From NCBI GenBank assembly GCA_963819385.1, contig CAWFVV010000006.1:1922001-1986000 (forward strand): DNA of 64,000 nucleotides. The letters are read 5' to 3'. The notes beneath the pieces were generated by a model. The model was not told where the DNA came from. It did not search any database and saw only the letters and a list, made by a program, of their open reading frames with translations. The stretch is from JAVDCA01 sp963819385 (lineage in GTDB: Bacteria; Pseudomonadota; Alphaproteobacteria; Rhizobiales; Xanthobacteraceae). Positions 50,710-59,227 of this stretch are shown here, piece after piece; the first letter of the stretch is position 1, and every line of letters begins with the position of its first letter. The translations under genes and the position numbers were made by a program.

Positions 50710-50943
50710 ATGGTCGCAGTCGACACGCTCGTTCACAATTTTCTGCATCAGACCGGCGTTCTGTGCCGTCGCGGCGCCGAGCACTTGTCCGGCCCAGGCT
50801 GCTATCGGGCCGATGGCTGCGCGGACACCCTCCTGGCGGTCGCAGACGTCATCGCGGCGATCCTCGACGCCCGCTGCCGCGGCCGCGACGTCACGCTCGC
50901 CGAGATCGCGATGCAAAAGCTCGAAGCGAGAACAAAATTGTGA
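50710..50943 (+). CDS. Small hypothetical protein
   Basis: The 77-residue frame includes VHNFLHQTGVLCRRGAEHLS and GPGCYRADGCADTLLAVADV, a pattern I have seen in short uncharacterised proteins and fragments of rhizobia. No further features are visible. It could be a fragment of a longer gene, because it lies in the decayed zone beside the truncated IclR gene. Confidence 0.35.
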   Translation: MVAVDTLVHNFLHQTGVLCRRGAEHLSGPGCYRADGCADTLLAVADVIAAILDARCRGRDVTLAEIAMQKLEARTKL

Positions 50944-51005
50944 GCTGGTCTGTAAGCCAGCGCCAAGCGGCCGGGCTTCAACCGTCGCCAAGTGCTTGAT
51001 TTGAT

Positions 51006-51081
<76 letters not shown>

Positions 51082-51289
51082 GAATCCGTCGCGGTTGCCC
51101 GCGGCGGCGTGTCCGTAGCAAAGCCTCGCCGCCATGTCCAGGGAAGGTGCCGGCGCCGGACCCGCGTCGATTGCGCCTCCTCGCGTGCCGGCAACGCCCG
51201 CCGCAAAAAACGGCAACGCCGCCGGCAAGCCGGCGGCGTCCAGTAACGCCGAGATGAGCGGCGGCGCGGCGGGCCGCGCCGCCCGCGGC

Positions 51290-51940
51290 TCAGAGCGGGC
51301 CGCGGTAGTCGTTGCCCTCGTCGTCGCCACGACGCTGGTCGCGCATGTCGCGGTTGCCGAAGCCATGCTGGCCGTCGCCGCGGAACTCGCCGCGCATGCC
51401 GGAGCCGCGCATGCCGCCGTGCTCGCGCCACATCGCCTGGTGCGGGCCGTGCCGGCGCATGACGCGGGCGAGGACCATGAAGCGCTGCTTCTGCGCATCG
51501 TCGAGGCTCTGGTAGAGCGGCGCCGCCGCGTCGGCGAGATGCTTCAAGGCGGTGCCACGCGTCGTCATCGCGTCGGCACGCTTCTGCAGGCGCTCGATCG
51601 GGTTGGCCGACGGCTGCTGGTTCGCGGGCTGCTGATTGCCCTGCTGCTCGCGCGCCGTCATGCGGGCGATCCGCATCTTCGACCTCTCTCGCAGCGCCTG
51701 CTCGAAGACCGGCCAGTTCTTTTCCTGGTCGGCATTGAGCGCGAGGCCGGCGTGCAGTGCCGCGATGCGCGCATCCGCGAAGGCACTCATGTCCTGCGGG
51801 CTGAGGTGACGGCCGCGCATGCGGTCGCCGTCGCGCGGCGCGCCGCCGAGGCCGGGGCTGCCCGGCTGCTGTTGGGCATAGGCGAACATCGATCCGGCGA
51901 CGACGAGCGTGGCCGCGCCGAGAGCAGCTTCCTTCCACAT
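51290..51940 (-). CDS. Spy/CpxP-like periplasmic protein (LTXXQ motif)
   Basis: The 216-residue protein has a signal peptide (AALGAATLVVAGSMFAYAQQ). Its helical mature part has the Spy/LTXXQ-type motif LALNADQEKNWPVFEQALRE and a second related unit (LADAAAPLYQSLDDAQKQRF). The tail is rich in Gly, Arg, Met and His (MRGSGMRGEFRGDGQHGF). Spy-like proteins protect periplasmic proteins or respond to envelope or metal stress. ATG 51940 has GGAG eight bases upstream. It is divergent from flhA across about 400 bp. Confidence 0.85.
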   Translation of the reverse strand: MWKEAALGAATLVVAGSMFAYAQQQPGSPGLGGAPRDGDRMRGRHLSPQDMSAFADARIAALHAGLALNADQEKNWPVFEQALRERSKMRIARMTAREQQGNQQPANQQPSANPIERLQKRADAMTTRGTALKHLADAAAPLYQSLDDAQKQRFMVLARVMRRHGPHQAMWREHGGMRGSGMRGEFRGDGQHGFGNRDMRDQRRGDDEGNDYRGPL

Positions 51941-52268
51941 GGTCGTTTCTCCAGAATTTGAGAGTTGTCGGGTGGGTACGTTATGTGGCGTGAAGTAAAA
52001 GGCGGGCCCAATACATTGGCAAGTTACAGTTACGTAATAAGACGCGATTTGAGCGGCAGTCGATGAAGTAACGTTCAGGATCGAAGTCGAAGTCGTGGCA
52101 AATGCTTGCATCGACTGACGCAATGTAACGGCGGATGATTTCCGCCGCGATGTTTGCAGTGCACGGCGCCAACGCTCGTCAAGGCGAACGAGTCACCTGC
52201 CTGAGCCTCGCCGGGCGAGCGTCCGGCCGCCGGCGATCCACAGCACATCTCGCCCGCGCGGCCGGCCG

Positions 52269-52283
52269 TTAACCGTCCGCTAA
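52269..52283 (+). promoter_or_regulatory. Candidate CtrA box upstream of flhA
   Basis: TTAA-CCGTCCG-CTAA matches the CtrA consensus TTAA-N7-TTAA at seven of eight positions and lies about 65 bp before the flhA start. CtrA itself is encoded at 59228. In other alphaproteobacteria CtrA controls early flagellar genes. The rest of the 406-bp gap (51941-52346) shows no gene. Confidence 0.45.
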
Positions 52284-52346
52284 CCATAGACCCGGCAAAT
52301 TTTGCCCAACGGACGCGCCGGTTCGCGGCGCGCGGAGGCATTCGGC

Positions 52347-54497
52347 ATGACCGACGTCACGGCAGGCCAAGGCGCAGGCGGCGGCCCGGTGGCCACCCCA
52401 GGCCAGCGCACCGGCGGCCTGCGCCTGCCCGGCCTCCCCGACATCGCCGCCCTGCTGCGGCGTGGCGACATCGCGCTAGCGCTCGCCGTGCTGACCATCC
52501 TGGTCATATTGATCCTGCCGCTGCCGCCACTGCTGCTCGACTTCGCGCTGGCCGTCTCGATCATCTTCTCGGTGCTGATCCTGATGACGGCGCTGTTCAT
52601 CAAGGCGCCGCTCGAGTTCTCCACCTTCCCCACGGTGCTGCTGATCGCGACCATGCTGCGGCTCGCGCTCAACCTCGCGTCGACCCGCCTCATCCTCGCG
52701 CACGGCCACGAGGGCCCGACCGCCGCCGGCCACGTCATCGCGGCGTTCGGCAATTTCGTGATGGGCGGCAACTTCGTGATCGGCATCATCGTGTTCACGA
52801 TCCTCATCATCGTGAACTTCGTGGTCATCACCAAGGGCTCGGGCCGCATCGCGGAAGTCGCGGCACGGTTCAACCTCGACGCCATGCCGGGCAAGCAGAT
52901 GGCGATCGACGCCGATCTTTCGGCCGGCCTGATCGACGAGAAGGAGGCGCGGCGGCGGCGCAAAGGGCTCGAGGACGAGAGCTCGTTCTACGGCGCCATG
53001 GACGGCGCCTCGAAATTCGTGCGCGGCGACGCGATCGCGGGCGTGCTGGTGGTGTTCATCAACGTCATCGGCGGCATGATCATCGGCATCGCGCAGCAGG
53101 GCATCAGCTTCTCGGCCGCGGCAGCGAGCTACACGGTCCTGACCGTCGGCGACGGCCTCGTCACCCAGGTGCCGGCGCTGATCGTGTCGACTGCCGCCGG
53201 CCTGCTCGTCTCCAAGGCGGGCCTCGGCGAGGCCGCCGACAAGGTGCTGCTGCGGCAGCTCTCGAGCTATCCGAGCGCGCTCGGCATGTCGGGCGCCGTG
53301 ATGGTCGTCATGTCGCTCCTGCCTGGCATTCCGATACTGCCGTTCATGCTGCTCGGCGGCGGCGCGAGCGCGCTCGCCGTGATGATCGAACGGCGCACCA
53401 AGGCCCAGGCCGCCGTGCAGACCCAGGCCGACGCGGCCGCCGCCAAGACGCCGCCGGCGGAAGAGCCGATCTCGGCCGCGCTCAAGATCGACGATCTCAA
53501 GATCGAGCTCGGCTACGCGCTGCTGCCGCTCGTCAACGCGCCGAACGGCGCCGACCGGCTGACCGAGCAGATCAAGGCGCTGCGCCGCTCGCTCGCGATC
53601 GAGATGGGCTTCGTGATGCCGTCGGTGCGCATCCTCGACAACGTCCAGCTCGACGCCAACACCTACGTGATCAAGGTGAAGGAGGTCGACGCCGGCACCG
53701 GCAAGGTGTGGCCGGCCCAGTACATGGTGATGGACCCGGGCGGCGGCCAGGTGAACATCGCCGGCATCCACACCACCGAGCCGACCTTCGGCCTGCCCGC
53801 CACCTGGGTCGATGCCGCGCTCAAGGAGGAGGCCGCGGTGCGCGGCTATACGGTGGTCGATGCCGCCACCGTGCTCGCGACCCATCTCACCGAGCTCCTC
53901 AAGGCGAACATCTCCGAACTCCTCTCCTATTCGGAGGTGGCGAAGCTGCTCAAGGATCTCCCCAAGGAGCATGGCGACCTCGTCAAGGAGCTGGTGCCGT
54001 CGCAGATCACCATCACGGGCATCCAGCGCGTGCTGCAGAACCTGCTCACCGAGCGCATCTCGATCCGCGACCTCTCGACCATCCTCGAAGGCATCGCCGA
54101 CGGCATCAGCTTCACCCGCAACCCGAATGCACTGGCCGAGCACGTGCGCGCCCGCCTCGCCCGCCAGATCTGCGCGCAATACACCTCGCCGCAGGGGTAC
54201 CTGCCGCTGATCTCGCTCAGTGCCAAGTGGGAGCAGGCCTTCGTCGAGTCGATCGTCGGCCAGGGCGACGACCGCCAGCTCGCCATGCAGCCCTCGCGCC
54301 TCTCCGAGTTCATCGCGCTCATCCGCGACCGCTTCGAGGAGGCGGCGCGCCAGGGCGAGAACCCGGTGCTGGTCACCTCGGCCGGCATCCGGCCATTCGT
54401 GCGCTCGATCGTCGAACGCTTCCGCAGCCAGACCACGGTCCTGTCGCAGTCGGAGATCCATCCGCGTGCACGGCTCAAGACGGTCGGAAGCATCTAG
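52347..54497 (+). CDS. flhA: Flagellar biosynthesis protein FlhA
   Basis: The 716-residue protein has the full FlhA layout. An N-terminal membrane half starts with PLPPLLLDFALAVSIIFSVL and includes FSTFPTVLLIATMLRLALNL, TKGSGRIAEVAARF and FNLDAMPGKQMAIDADLSAG, then EARRRRKGLEDESSFYGAMD. The C-terminal cytoplasmic half contains EPTFGLPATWV and LLKDLPKEHGDLVKEL. FlhA is the export-gate component of the flagellar secretion system. ATG 52347 is supported by GGAGG at 52334-52338. The stop TAG shares its last base with a palindromic repeat. Confidence 0.97.
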   Translation: MTDVTAGQGAGGGPVATPGQRTGGLRLPGLPDIAALLRRGDIALALAVLTILVILILPLPPLLLDFALAVSIIFSVLILMTALFIKAPLEFSTFPTVLLIATMLRLALNLASTRLILAHGHEGPTAAGHVIAAFGNFVMGGNFVIGIIVFTILIIVNFVVITKGSGRIAEVAARFNLDAMPGKQMAIDADLSAGLIDEKEARRRRKGLEDESSFYGAMDGASKFVRGDAIAGVLVVFINVIGGMIIGIAQQGISFSAAAASYTVLTVGDGLVTQVPALIVSTAAGLLVSKAGLGEAADKVLLRQLSSYPSALGMSGAVMVVMSLLPGIPILPFMLLGGGASALAVMIERRTKAQAAVQTQADAAAAKTPPAEEPISAALKIDDLKIELGYALLPLVNAPNGADRLTEQIKALRRSLAIEMGFVMPSVRILDNVQLDANTYVIKVKEVDAGTGKVWPAQYMVMDPGGGQVNIAGIHTTEPTFGLPATWVDAALKEEAAVRGYTVVDAATVLATHLTELLKANISELLSYSEVAKLLKDLPKEHGDLVKELVPSQITITGIQRVLQNLLTERISIRDLSTILEGIADGISFTRNPNALAEHVRARLARQICAQYTSPQGYLPLISLSAKWEQAFVESIVGQGDDRQLAMQPSRLSEFIALIRDRFEEAARQGENPVLVTSAGIRPFVRSIVERFRSQTTVLSQSEIHPRARLKTVGSI

Positions 54498-54542
54498 AGC
54501 ATCCCGAAAAGTGGACGCCGGTTTTCGGAAAAGATCATGCTC
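54497..54542. repeat. Palindromic repeat, family D-like copy 4, at the flhA stop
   Basis: GAGCATCCCGAAAAGTGGAC and GGTTTTCGGAAAAGATCATGC form an imperfect hairpin ending in GCTC. This is the shape of the common rhizobial GAGCATGATC...GATCATGCTC repeat. It begins on the last base of the flhA stop codon. Confidence 0.8.
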
Positions 54543-54662
54543 AAACTCAACCAATGAGCCGTGGGCGCCAACACCAAAGCTCACGATCGATCAAGCGAAC
54601 GTGAGCCGGCCTTGGAACCGGAAGACGAGGACCTAGTTGATAAGCCAGCAGGGTAAGGGAGA

Positions 54663-54699
54663 GGGGTGTTCGGGCGTGTGCGTCCGGGACCCCTTTTTT
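54663..54699 (+). terminator. Rho-independent terminator after flhA
   Basis: GGGGT (54663-54667) and ACCCC (54689-54693) enclose an inner stem (TTCGGGCG/CGTCCGGG-like), followed by TTTTTT. It precedes the small membrane protein gene and should end the flhA transcript. Confidence 0.8.
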
Positions 54700-54753
54700 G
54701 TCGCCCTTGAGGATCAACCCATGACCCGGCCGACGTGCCCGGGAGACAGCCCG

Positions 54754-54951
54754 ATGAACAACGCCTCGCTCTTCACCGCCGACCAGTCCACCCACCTCAA
54801 GATCGTCGTGGTGTCGCTGCTCGCCTCCATCGTCGTGATGGCGGTCGGCATCGCGGCCCGCCCGCAGGCGTCCGACACGGCCCAGGCGACCGTCTACAAG
54901 CCGCAGCCCGTCGTGGCGACCCAGATGACCGGCGTGACCGCCGTTCGCTGA
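54754..54951 (+). CDS. Small single-pass membrane protein, tandem copy 1
   Basis: The 65-residue product MNNASLFTADQSTHLKIVVV continues with a membrane segment (IVVVSLLASIVVMAVGIAA) and a short tail. It is clearly paralogous to the gene at 55118. Such small proteins recur in Bradyrhizobium relatives. ATG 54754 is chosen behind GGGAGA. ATG 54721 is possible. A terminator separates it from the second copy, so each is its own transcript. Confidence 0.7.
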   Translation: MNNASLFTADQSTHLKIVVVSLLASIVVMAVGIAARPQASDTAQATVYKPQPVVATQMTGVTAVR

Positions 54952-54994
54952 TACGTCCTGCGCGAAAAATTCATTATACCGCTCAATGAGATGC

Positions 54995-55026
54995 GGCCGC
55001 CCTCAGGGGCGGCCTTAACTTTTTTT
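54995..55026 (+). terminator. Rho-independent terminator after tandem copy 1
   Basis: GGCCGCCC (54995-55002) and GGGGCGGCC (55006-55014) form a strong stem. A run of T follows at 55020-55026. Confidence 0.88.
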
Positions 55027-55117
55027 CGCGGTAGTCGTGAACCTTTGGGGGCCTCGCGGCGACCAACGGTTAACACAAGGTCAATGGCTTGACCGCCGAA
55101 TTTCCGGGGACGTCGCC

Positions 55118-55312
55118 ATGAACAATTCCTCGCTGATCACCGCCGACCGCGCCACCCACCTGAAGATCGTCACGGTCGCCCTGCTCGCCTCCATCGCCGT
55201 CATGGTCATCGGCATTGCGGCCCGGCCGCACGTCGACGTGGGAAGCCCGCAGATCGTGAAGGCCGCCCCCTCGATGCTCGCGACCGGCGCCGAGAACGCG
55301 ACCATCCGCTGA
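55118..55312 (+). CDS. Small single-pass membrane protein, tandem copy 2
   Basis: The 64-residue product MNNSSLITADRATHLKIVTV shares its first 50 residues with copy 1 (MNN-SL-TAD--THLKIV, membrane segment, GIAARP). The C-terminal tails differ (VDVGSPQIVKAAPSMLATGA). ATG 55118 has GGGGA upstream. The protein has one membrane segment (VALLASIAVMVIGIAA). Function unknown. Location downstream of flhA does not by itself show a flagellar role, because terminators intervene. Confidence 0.7.
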   Translation: MNNSSLITADRATHLKIVTVALLASIAVMVIGIAARPHVDVGSPQIVKAAPSMLATGAENATIR

Positions 55313-55337
55313 TTTTCTGTCGAACCTCCAGACCTTG

Positions 55338-55364
55338 GCGCGCCCTTCGGGCGCGCTTTTTTTT
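55338..55364 (+). terminator. Rho-independent terminator after tandem copy 2
   Basis: GCGCGCCC and GGGCGCGC with loop TTC, followed by eight T. It lies between this gene and the convergent anti-sigma gene. Confidence 0.9.
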
Positions 55365-55386
55365 GCCTGGGCTTCTTCTCCGACCT

Positions 55387-56229
55387 TCATGGCGACGACG
55401 GCACCGCCTCGACCAGCTTCGCCGTGAACATCACCTGCCCGCTCGGCCCATTGTCGGGATTCGGCGCGCCGCCTTCCGGCTCGATCGATACCGCGTAGGT
55501 CGCGCCCCTGATGGTCGCCGGGTCATAGGTCGCGAGTGTCGGCTGGGAGAACTCGTTCGTGCCGACGAGACCGAGCGAGCGCGGCTTCGGAAACTGGTCG
55601 GACACCAGCCACAGCTGATAGCTCTTGCCGGCCTGCGGCGCCGCCGCGACGCGGCGCACCGAGGCCGTGCGGGTCGCGACGTCGACCGTGAGAATGAAGG
55701 CCGGCGAGGCCGTGTCCTGCTGCAGCACCGCGACGAAGCGGCCCGGATTGACCGGCCGCTCGACGATCTTCTCGACCGTCTTGACGACCTCGACCGGCTT
55801 CGGCCGCAGCGCGCCCGGGAGCATGCCGGGCTTGACCGCCGACGTCGCGACGAACGCGATCAACGCCGCCGCGATCGCGGCGAGCCCGGCCGTCGCCTGG
55901 CGCCAGCGGTCGAGGCGCAGACGCAGCTGCACGACGTTGCCCTCGGCTGCGATGCGCGCCGCGTCGTCGGGGTGCGGCAGCAGCATCGCGGCGCTCGGCT
56001 CGGTCCCGTCGAGACGCGCCTGGATGCGCGCCCAGGTCTCGGGCGGCGGCTCGACCGGCACCACCATGGCCTGGAGCTGCCCGAGCCGCTGCTCCCAGGC
56101 GCGCACGAGCTGCGCGAAGGCCGGATCGTTCTCGATCATCGCCTGCGCCTGCTCGCGCTCGTTGCTCGCAAGGGTGCCGAGCACATACTCGGCGGCCAGC
56201 ATCTCCGGGGTTTCGGTGTCGTCGGTCAT
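55387..56229 (-). CDS. Anti-sigma factor (RskA-type)
   Basis: The 280-residue protein has an N-terminal cytoplasmic part starting MTDDTETPEMLAAEYVLGTL, one membrane segment at about residues 112-131 (ATAGLAAIAAALIAFVATSA), and a C-terminal RskA-like domain (SYQLWLVSDQFPKPRSLGLV, TLATYDPATIRGATYAVSIE followed by PEGGAPNP). It should hold the adjacent ECF sigma factor inactive until a signal. Its ATG overlaps the sigma stop (ATGA), a typical sigma/anti-sigma pair. Confidence 0.9.
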   Translation of the reverse strand: MTDDTETPEMLAAEYVLGTLASNEREQAQAMIENDPAFAQLVRAWEQRLGQLQAMVVPVEPPPETWARIQARLDGTEPSAAMLLPHPDDAARIAAEGNVVQLRLRLDRWRQATAGLAAIAAALIAFVATSAVKPGMLPGALRPKPVEVVKTVEKIVERPVNPGRFVAVLQQDTASPAFILTVDVATRTASVRRVAAAPQAGKSYQLWLVSDQFPKPRSLGLVGTNEFSQPTLATYDPATIRGATYAVSIEPEGGAPNPDNGPSGQVMFTAKLVEAVPSSP

Positions 56230-56774
56230 GACCCGAGGCACTCCCGAATTTCGATGAGCGCGCGCCGCAGCCAGGTCTTGATGGTGTTCACCGGCGTCGC
56301 GAACTTCGCGGCCAGCTGCTCGCGGCTCCAGCCGTCATAATAGGCGAAAAGCACGAGGCGGCGACGCTCCTCGTCGAGGCGGCCCATGCAGGCCAGAAGC
56401 CGCCGCAGCTCCTCGGTCATCTCCCGCCTGGCCAGCGGATCCGGGGTATCGGCGGCGGCCGATTCGAGCACGTTGGACTCCTCTTCGATCGACACTTCGG
56501 TCTTCTTGCGGACGAGGTCGATCGCCCGGTTGCGGGCAATCGCGACCATCCATGTGATCGGCGACGCCAGCGCCGGGTCGAACTGCCCGGCGCTGTTCCA
56601 GATCTTGAGATAGGTCTCCTGCATGACCTCGTCGGCGAGGTCGTGTCGGCGCAAGATACGCAACACCACGCCATAGAGTTTCGCCCGCGTGGCGGCATAG
56701 AGGCGCTCGAAGGCGACCCGGTCCGCCTTGGCGACCGCGGCCAGCAGCCACACAAGCTCTTGCGAACTCAGCAT
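56226..56774 (-). CDS. ECF sigma-70 factor (SigK-like)
   Basis: The 182-residue protein has sigma region 2 (LADEVMQETYLKIWNSAGQF, WMVAIARNRAIDLVRKK) and region 4 (YYDGWSREQLAAKFATPVNT and IKTWLRRALIEIRECL). It lacks regions 1 and 3, so it is an ECF factor of the group paired with RskA-like anti-sigma factors. Such pairs respond to oxidative or envelope stress. The target promoters are unknown. ATG 56774. The gene overlaps the anti-sigma gene by four bases. A palindromic repeat lies upstream. Confidence 0.92.
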   Translation of the reverse strand: MLSSQELVWLLAAVAKADRVAFERLYAATRAKLYGVVLRILRRHDLADEVMQETYLKIWNSAGQFDPALASPITWMVAIARNRAIDLVRKKTEVSIEEESNVLESAAADTPDPLARREMTEELRRLLACMGRLDEERRRLVLFAYYDGWSREQLAAKFATPVNTIKTWLRRALIEIRECLGS

Positions 56775-56860
56775 CGCGTCGATCGCCCCGCTTCGGTGCG
56801 CCGATTATCGACGCCGGCAGGGCATCCGTCGAGTCCGGGAAATAGCCGATGGAGATCGAC

Positions 56861-56981
56861 GTAGGATGGGTTGAGCCCTCGGGTCTTGCCTTCGGCAAGC
56901 CCAAGGACAGGCTCCACGAAACCCATCACCTATGCGTCGGCATCAAAGTGATGGGTTTCGCTTGCGCTCAACCCATCCTAC
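56861..56981. repeat. Palindromic intergenic repeat, family B copy 4, at the fliJ stop
   Basis: GTAGGATGGGTTGAGC pairs with GCTCAACCCATCCTAC at the other end. Inner arms are CGAAACCCATCA and TGATGGGTTTCG, with an additional insert (GGGTCTTGCCTTCGGCAAGC). Read on the reverse strand, the first TAG of the repeat is the stop codon of fliJ. Confidence 0.87.
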
Positions 56982-57394
56982 GCCATCGCGCCGCGCGCGC
57001 GCAGCATGCCGATGGCGTCGAGCTCGTTCTGCTCGCGCGCGTTCTCGTCGGCGCGCTCGCGCGCCTGGTCGCGCTCGTCGAGCAGCTCGACCTTCTTGAG
57101 CTCCTCGAAGGCCTCGCCGAGCGAGGCCTTGGCGTCGTCAAGCTGGGCCTTGAGCTCGTCGGCCGACCGCTTGAGGTTTTCCTTCCGCTGCATCGCGGCC
57201 TTGGCGTAGGTCGGATAGGCGAAATGCGCCGGATCGTGGATGCCGGCGCGCTCCTGCTCGGTCTTGATCTCGCGATCGAGATCGCCGGCCATGCGATCGA
57301 ACTCGGCGATCATGCCTTCGATCTGCGCGACCTTGCGGCGCTTCTCGTCGACCTGAAACTTCTTCAGCCGAATGAGCGTGTCACGCGACTTCAT
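56978..57394 (-). CDS. fliJ: Flagellar export protein FliJ
   Basis: The 138-residue protein is almost wholly alpha-helical and coiled-coil: MKSRDTLIRLKKFQVDEKRR, MIAEFDRMAGDLDREIKTEQ and ENLKRSADELKAQLDDAKAS. FliJ is the central stalk-like protein of the flagellar export ATPase. The length and position directly downstream of fliI (101-bp gap) support the call. ATG 57394. The stop codon is the TAG at the edge of a palindromic repeat. Confidence 0.9.
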   Translation of the reverse strand: MKSRDTLIRLKKFQVDEKRRKVAQIEGMIAEFDRMAGDLDREIKTEQERAGIHDPAHFAYPTYAKAAMQRKENLKRSADELKAQLDDAKASLGEAFEELKKVELLDERDQARERADENAREQNELDAIGMLRARGAMA

Positions 57395-57495
57395 CTACGC
57401 TTACTCCCCTGAAGTCCCGCGAGCGTCAGCGGGGGTCATTGACCCAATCGCAGCCGCCCGCCACGCGGTCAGGCGAGGAGTGTGGCTGGATAGTG

Positions 57496-58818
57496 TTAGT
57501 TTTCGGTTTCCGCCCCGGCGAAAATCCCGGCCAATCGACGGTATCCCTCGGCCAGACCGGTTGATTCTTCCTTACCCTGGGCCAGAAAAGCCTCGAGCGT
57601 CGGGTGCAGGCCGATCGCCTCGTCGACCTCCTGGCTCGAGCCCTTGCGGTAGGCGCCGAGCCGGATCAGCTCCTCCATGTCGGCATAGGTCGCCATCACC
57701 TGGCGGGCGCGGTTGACCACCGGAAGGAACGCCGGATCGGCCGATTTCGGCATCGTGCGGGAGATCGACTTGAGCACGTTGATCGCCGGATAGCGGCCGC
57801 GCTCGGCGATCGCGCGCTCCATCACGATGTGGCCGTCGAGGATGCCGCGCACCGCGTCGGCGACCGGCTCGTTGTGGTCGTCGCCGTCGACCAGCACGGT
57901 GAAGATGCCGGTGATCGTGCCGTTGGCGATGCCGGGCCCGGCGCGCTCGAGCAGGCGCGGCAGCTCGGTGAAGACGGTCGGCGTGTAGCCCTTGGCGGTC
58001 GGCGGCTCGCCGGCCGAGAGGCCGATCTCGCGCTGCGCCATGGCAAAGCGCGTGACCGAATCCATCATCACCAGCACGTCCTGGTCCTCGTCGCGGAAGT
58101 ATTCCGCGATCGCGAGCGTGAGATAGGCGGCCTGCCGGCGCATCAATGCCGGCTCGTCGGAGGTCGACACCACGACGACCGAGCGCGCAAGGCCGGTGTC
58201 GCCGAGGTCGTCCTGGAGGAATTCCTGCACCTCGCGGCCGCGCTCGCCGATCAGCCCGATCACCGAGACATCGGCCGCGACGTTGCGCGCCAGCATGGAG
58301 AGCAGAATGGACTTGCCGACGCCCGAGCCCGCGAAGATGCCGATGCGCTGGCCGCGGCAGCAGGTCGTGAAGGTATTGAGCGCGCGCACGCCGAGATCGA
58401 GCGGCGCGCCGACGCGGCGGCGCGCATGGGCGGGCGGGGGCGAGCTGCGAAACGCAAACGGCGAAGGCCCGAGCTGCAGCGGCCCTTTACCGTCGATCGG
58501 CTCGCCCATGGCATTGACGACGCGCCCGAGCCAGCCGGCCGACGGGCGCACGGCGGCAGCGACCGACGTCACCACCGCGCGGCAGCCGCGCCGCACGCCC
58601 TCGAGCGGCGCGAACGGCATCAGTAGCGCGTTGGGGCCCGAGAAGCCGACCACCTCGCACGGGATCAGCCGTCCGCCCGCCTCAATCGTTACCCGCGCGC
58701 CGACCGACATGGCGTGCAGGGAACCCGCGACCTCGATCATCAGGCCGCGCACGCCGACGACCCGGCCGTAGATTTCGGCCGCGTCAAGCTCGTCGATCTG
58801 CTCGGCCAGCGCCTTCAT
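57496..58818 (-). CDS. fliI: Flagellum-specific ATP synthase FliI
   Basis: The 440-residue protein has the F1-beta-like ATPase layout of FliI. It carries Walker A in GIFAGSGVGKSILLSMLARN, IGLIGERGREVQEFLQDDLG, a Walker B-region VLVMMDSVTRFAMAQREIG, and SAGEPPTAKGYTPTVFTELP. It powers flagellar protein export with FliJ and FliH. ATG 58818 is chosen. The 409 bp between it and ctrA hold the divergent promoters and an unusual cluster of GANTC sites. Confidence 0.96.
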   Translation of the reverse strand: MKALAEQIDELDAAEIYGRVVGVRGLMIEVAGSLHAMSVGARVTIEAGGRLIPCEVVGFSGPNALLMPFAPLEGVRRGCRAVVTSVAAAVRPSAGWLGRVVNAMGEPIDGKGPLQLGPSPFAFRSSPPPAHARRRVGAPLDLGVRALNTFTTCCRGQRIGIFAGSGVGKSILLSMLARNVAADVSVIGLIGERGREVQEFLQDDLGDTGLARSVVVVSTSDEPALMRRQAAYLTLAIAEYFRDEDQDVLVMMDSVTRFAMAQREIGLSAGEPPTAKGYTPTVFTELPRLLERAGPGIANGTITGIFTVLVDGDDHNEPVADAVRGILDGHIVMERAIAERGRYPAINVLKSISRTMPKSADPAFLPVVNRARQVMATYADMEELIRLGAYRKGSSQEVDEAIGLHPTLEAFLAQGKEESTGLAEGYRRLAGIFAGAETEN

Positions 58819-58991
58819 GACGGGCTCGCGGTCATGTCTGGCGCGCCGTCCGGGCGGCTGACCGGTGTCCACTCAGCCTGACGGCGCGTTGAAACGAAGC
58901 CTTCACCTTTAACCTCGTGTTTACCCGCGTCGTTAATCATTGCGTCACCGTCCTTGGGATCGAAGGGGCTCGCCCACCAGGACGGAGGGGC

Positions 58992-59162
58992 GAGTCGCTG
59001 AGAATCGGTTACCCCCAATTCTTAATGCTGAACGTGAAGTCTAACGTGTCGAGAAAACTGGCTTTCCGCAATATTTTAGGCCGATTCGGGCGGTTTTGCC
59101 CAGTCGACGCTTGCGTGCGGGAATCATGTTTTGTTAACCATCGACTCGTTAGCGTCCGAATC
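58992..59162 (+). promoter_or_regulatory. ctrA promoter region with six GANTC sites
   Basis: GAGTC 58992, GAATC 59002, GATTC 59083, GAATC 59121, GACTC 59143 and GAATC 59158 occur within 171 bp. GANTC is the recognition site of the CcrM methyltransferase, known to affect ctrA transcription in Caulobacter. TTAAC motifs (59134, 58935 region) may be CtrA half-sites for autoregulation. Confidence 0.6.
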
Positions 59163-59227
59163 AGTTCCCAAGGCGTATTCCACGGCCGCCCCGATGGCGG
59201 GCCGACCCTGAGCGGAAGGGACCTGGC

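Noticed and set aside
52476..54584. Reverse-strand open frame of 702 codons over flhA
   Set aside because: Composition (His, Arg, Asp, Glu-rich) is typical of antisense frames; flhA on the other strand is unambiguous.
54754..55312. Possible short tandem repeat array or CRISPR
   Set aside because: The repetition is at the level of two paralogous small genes, each with its own start and terminator.
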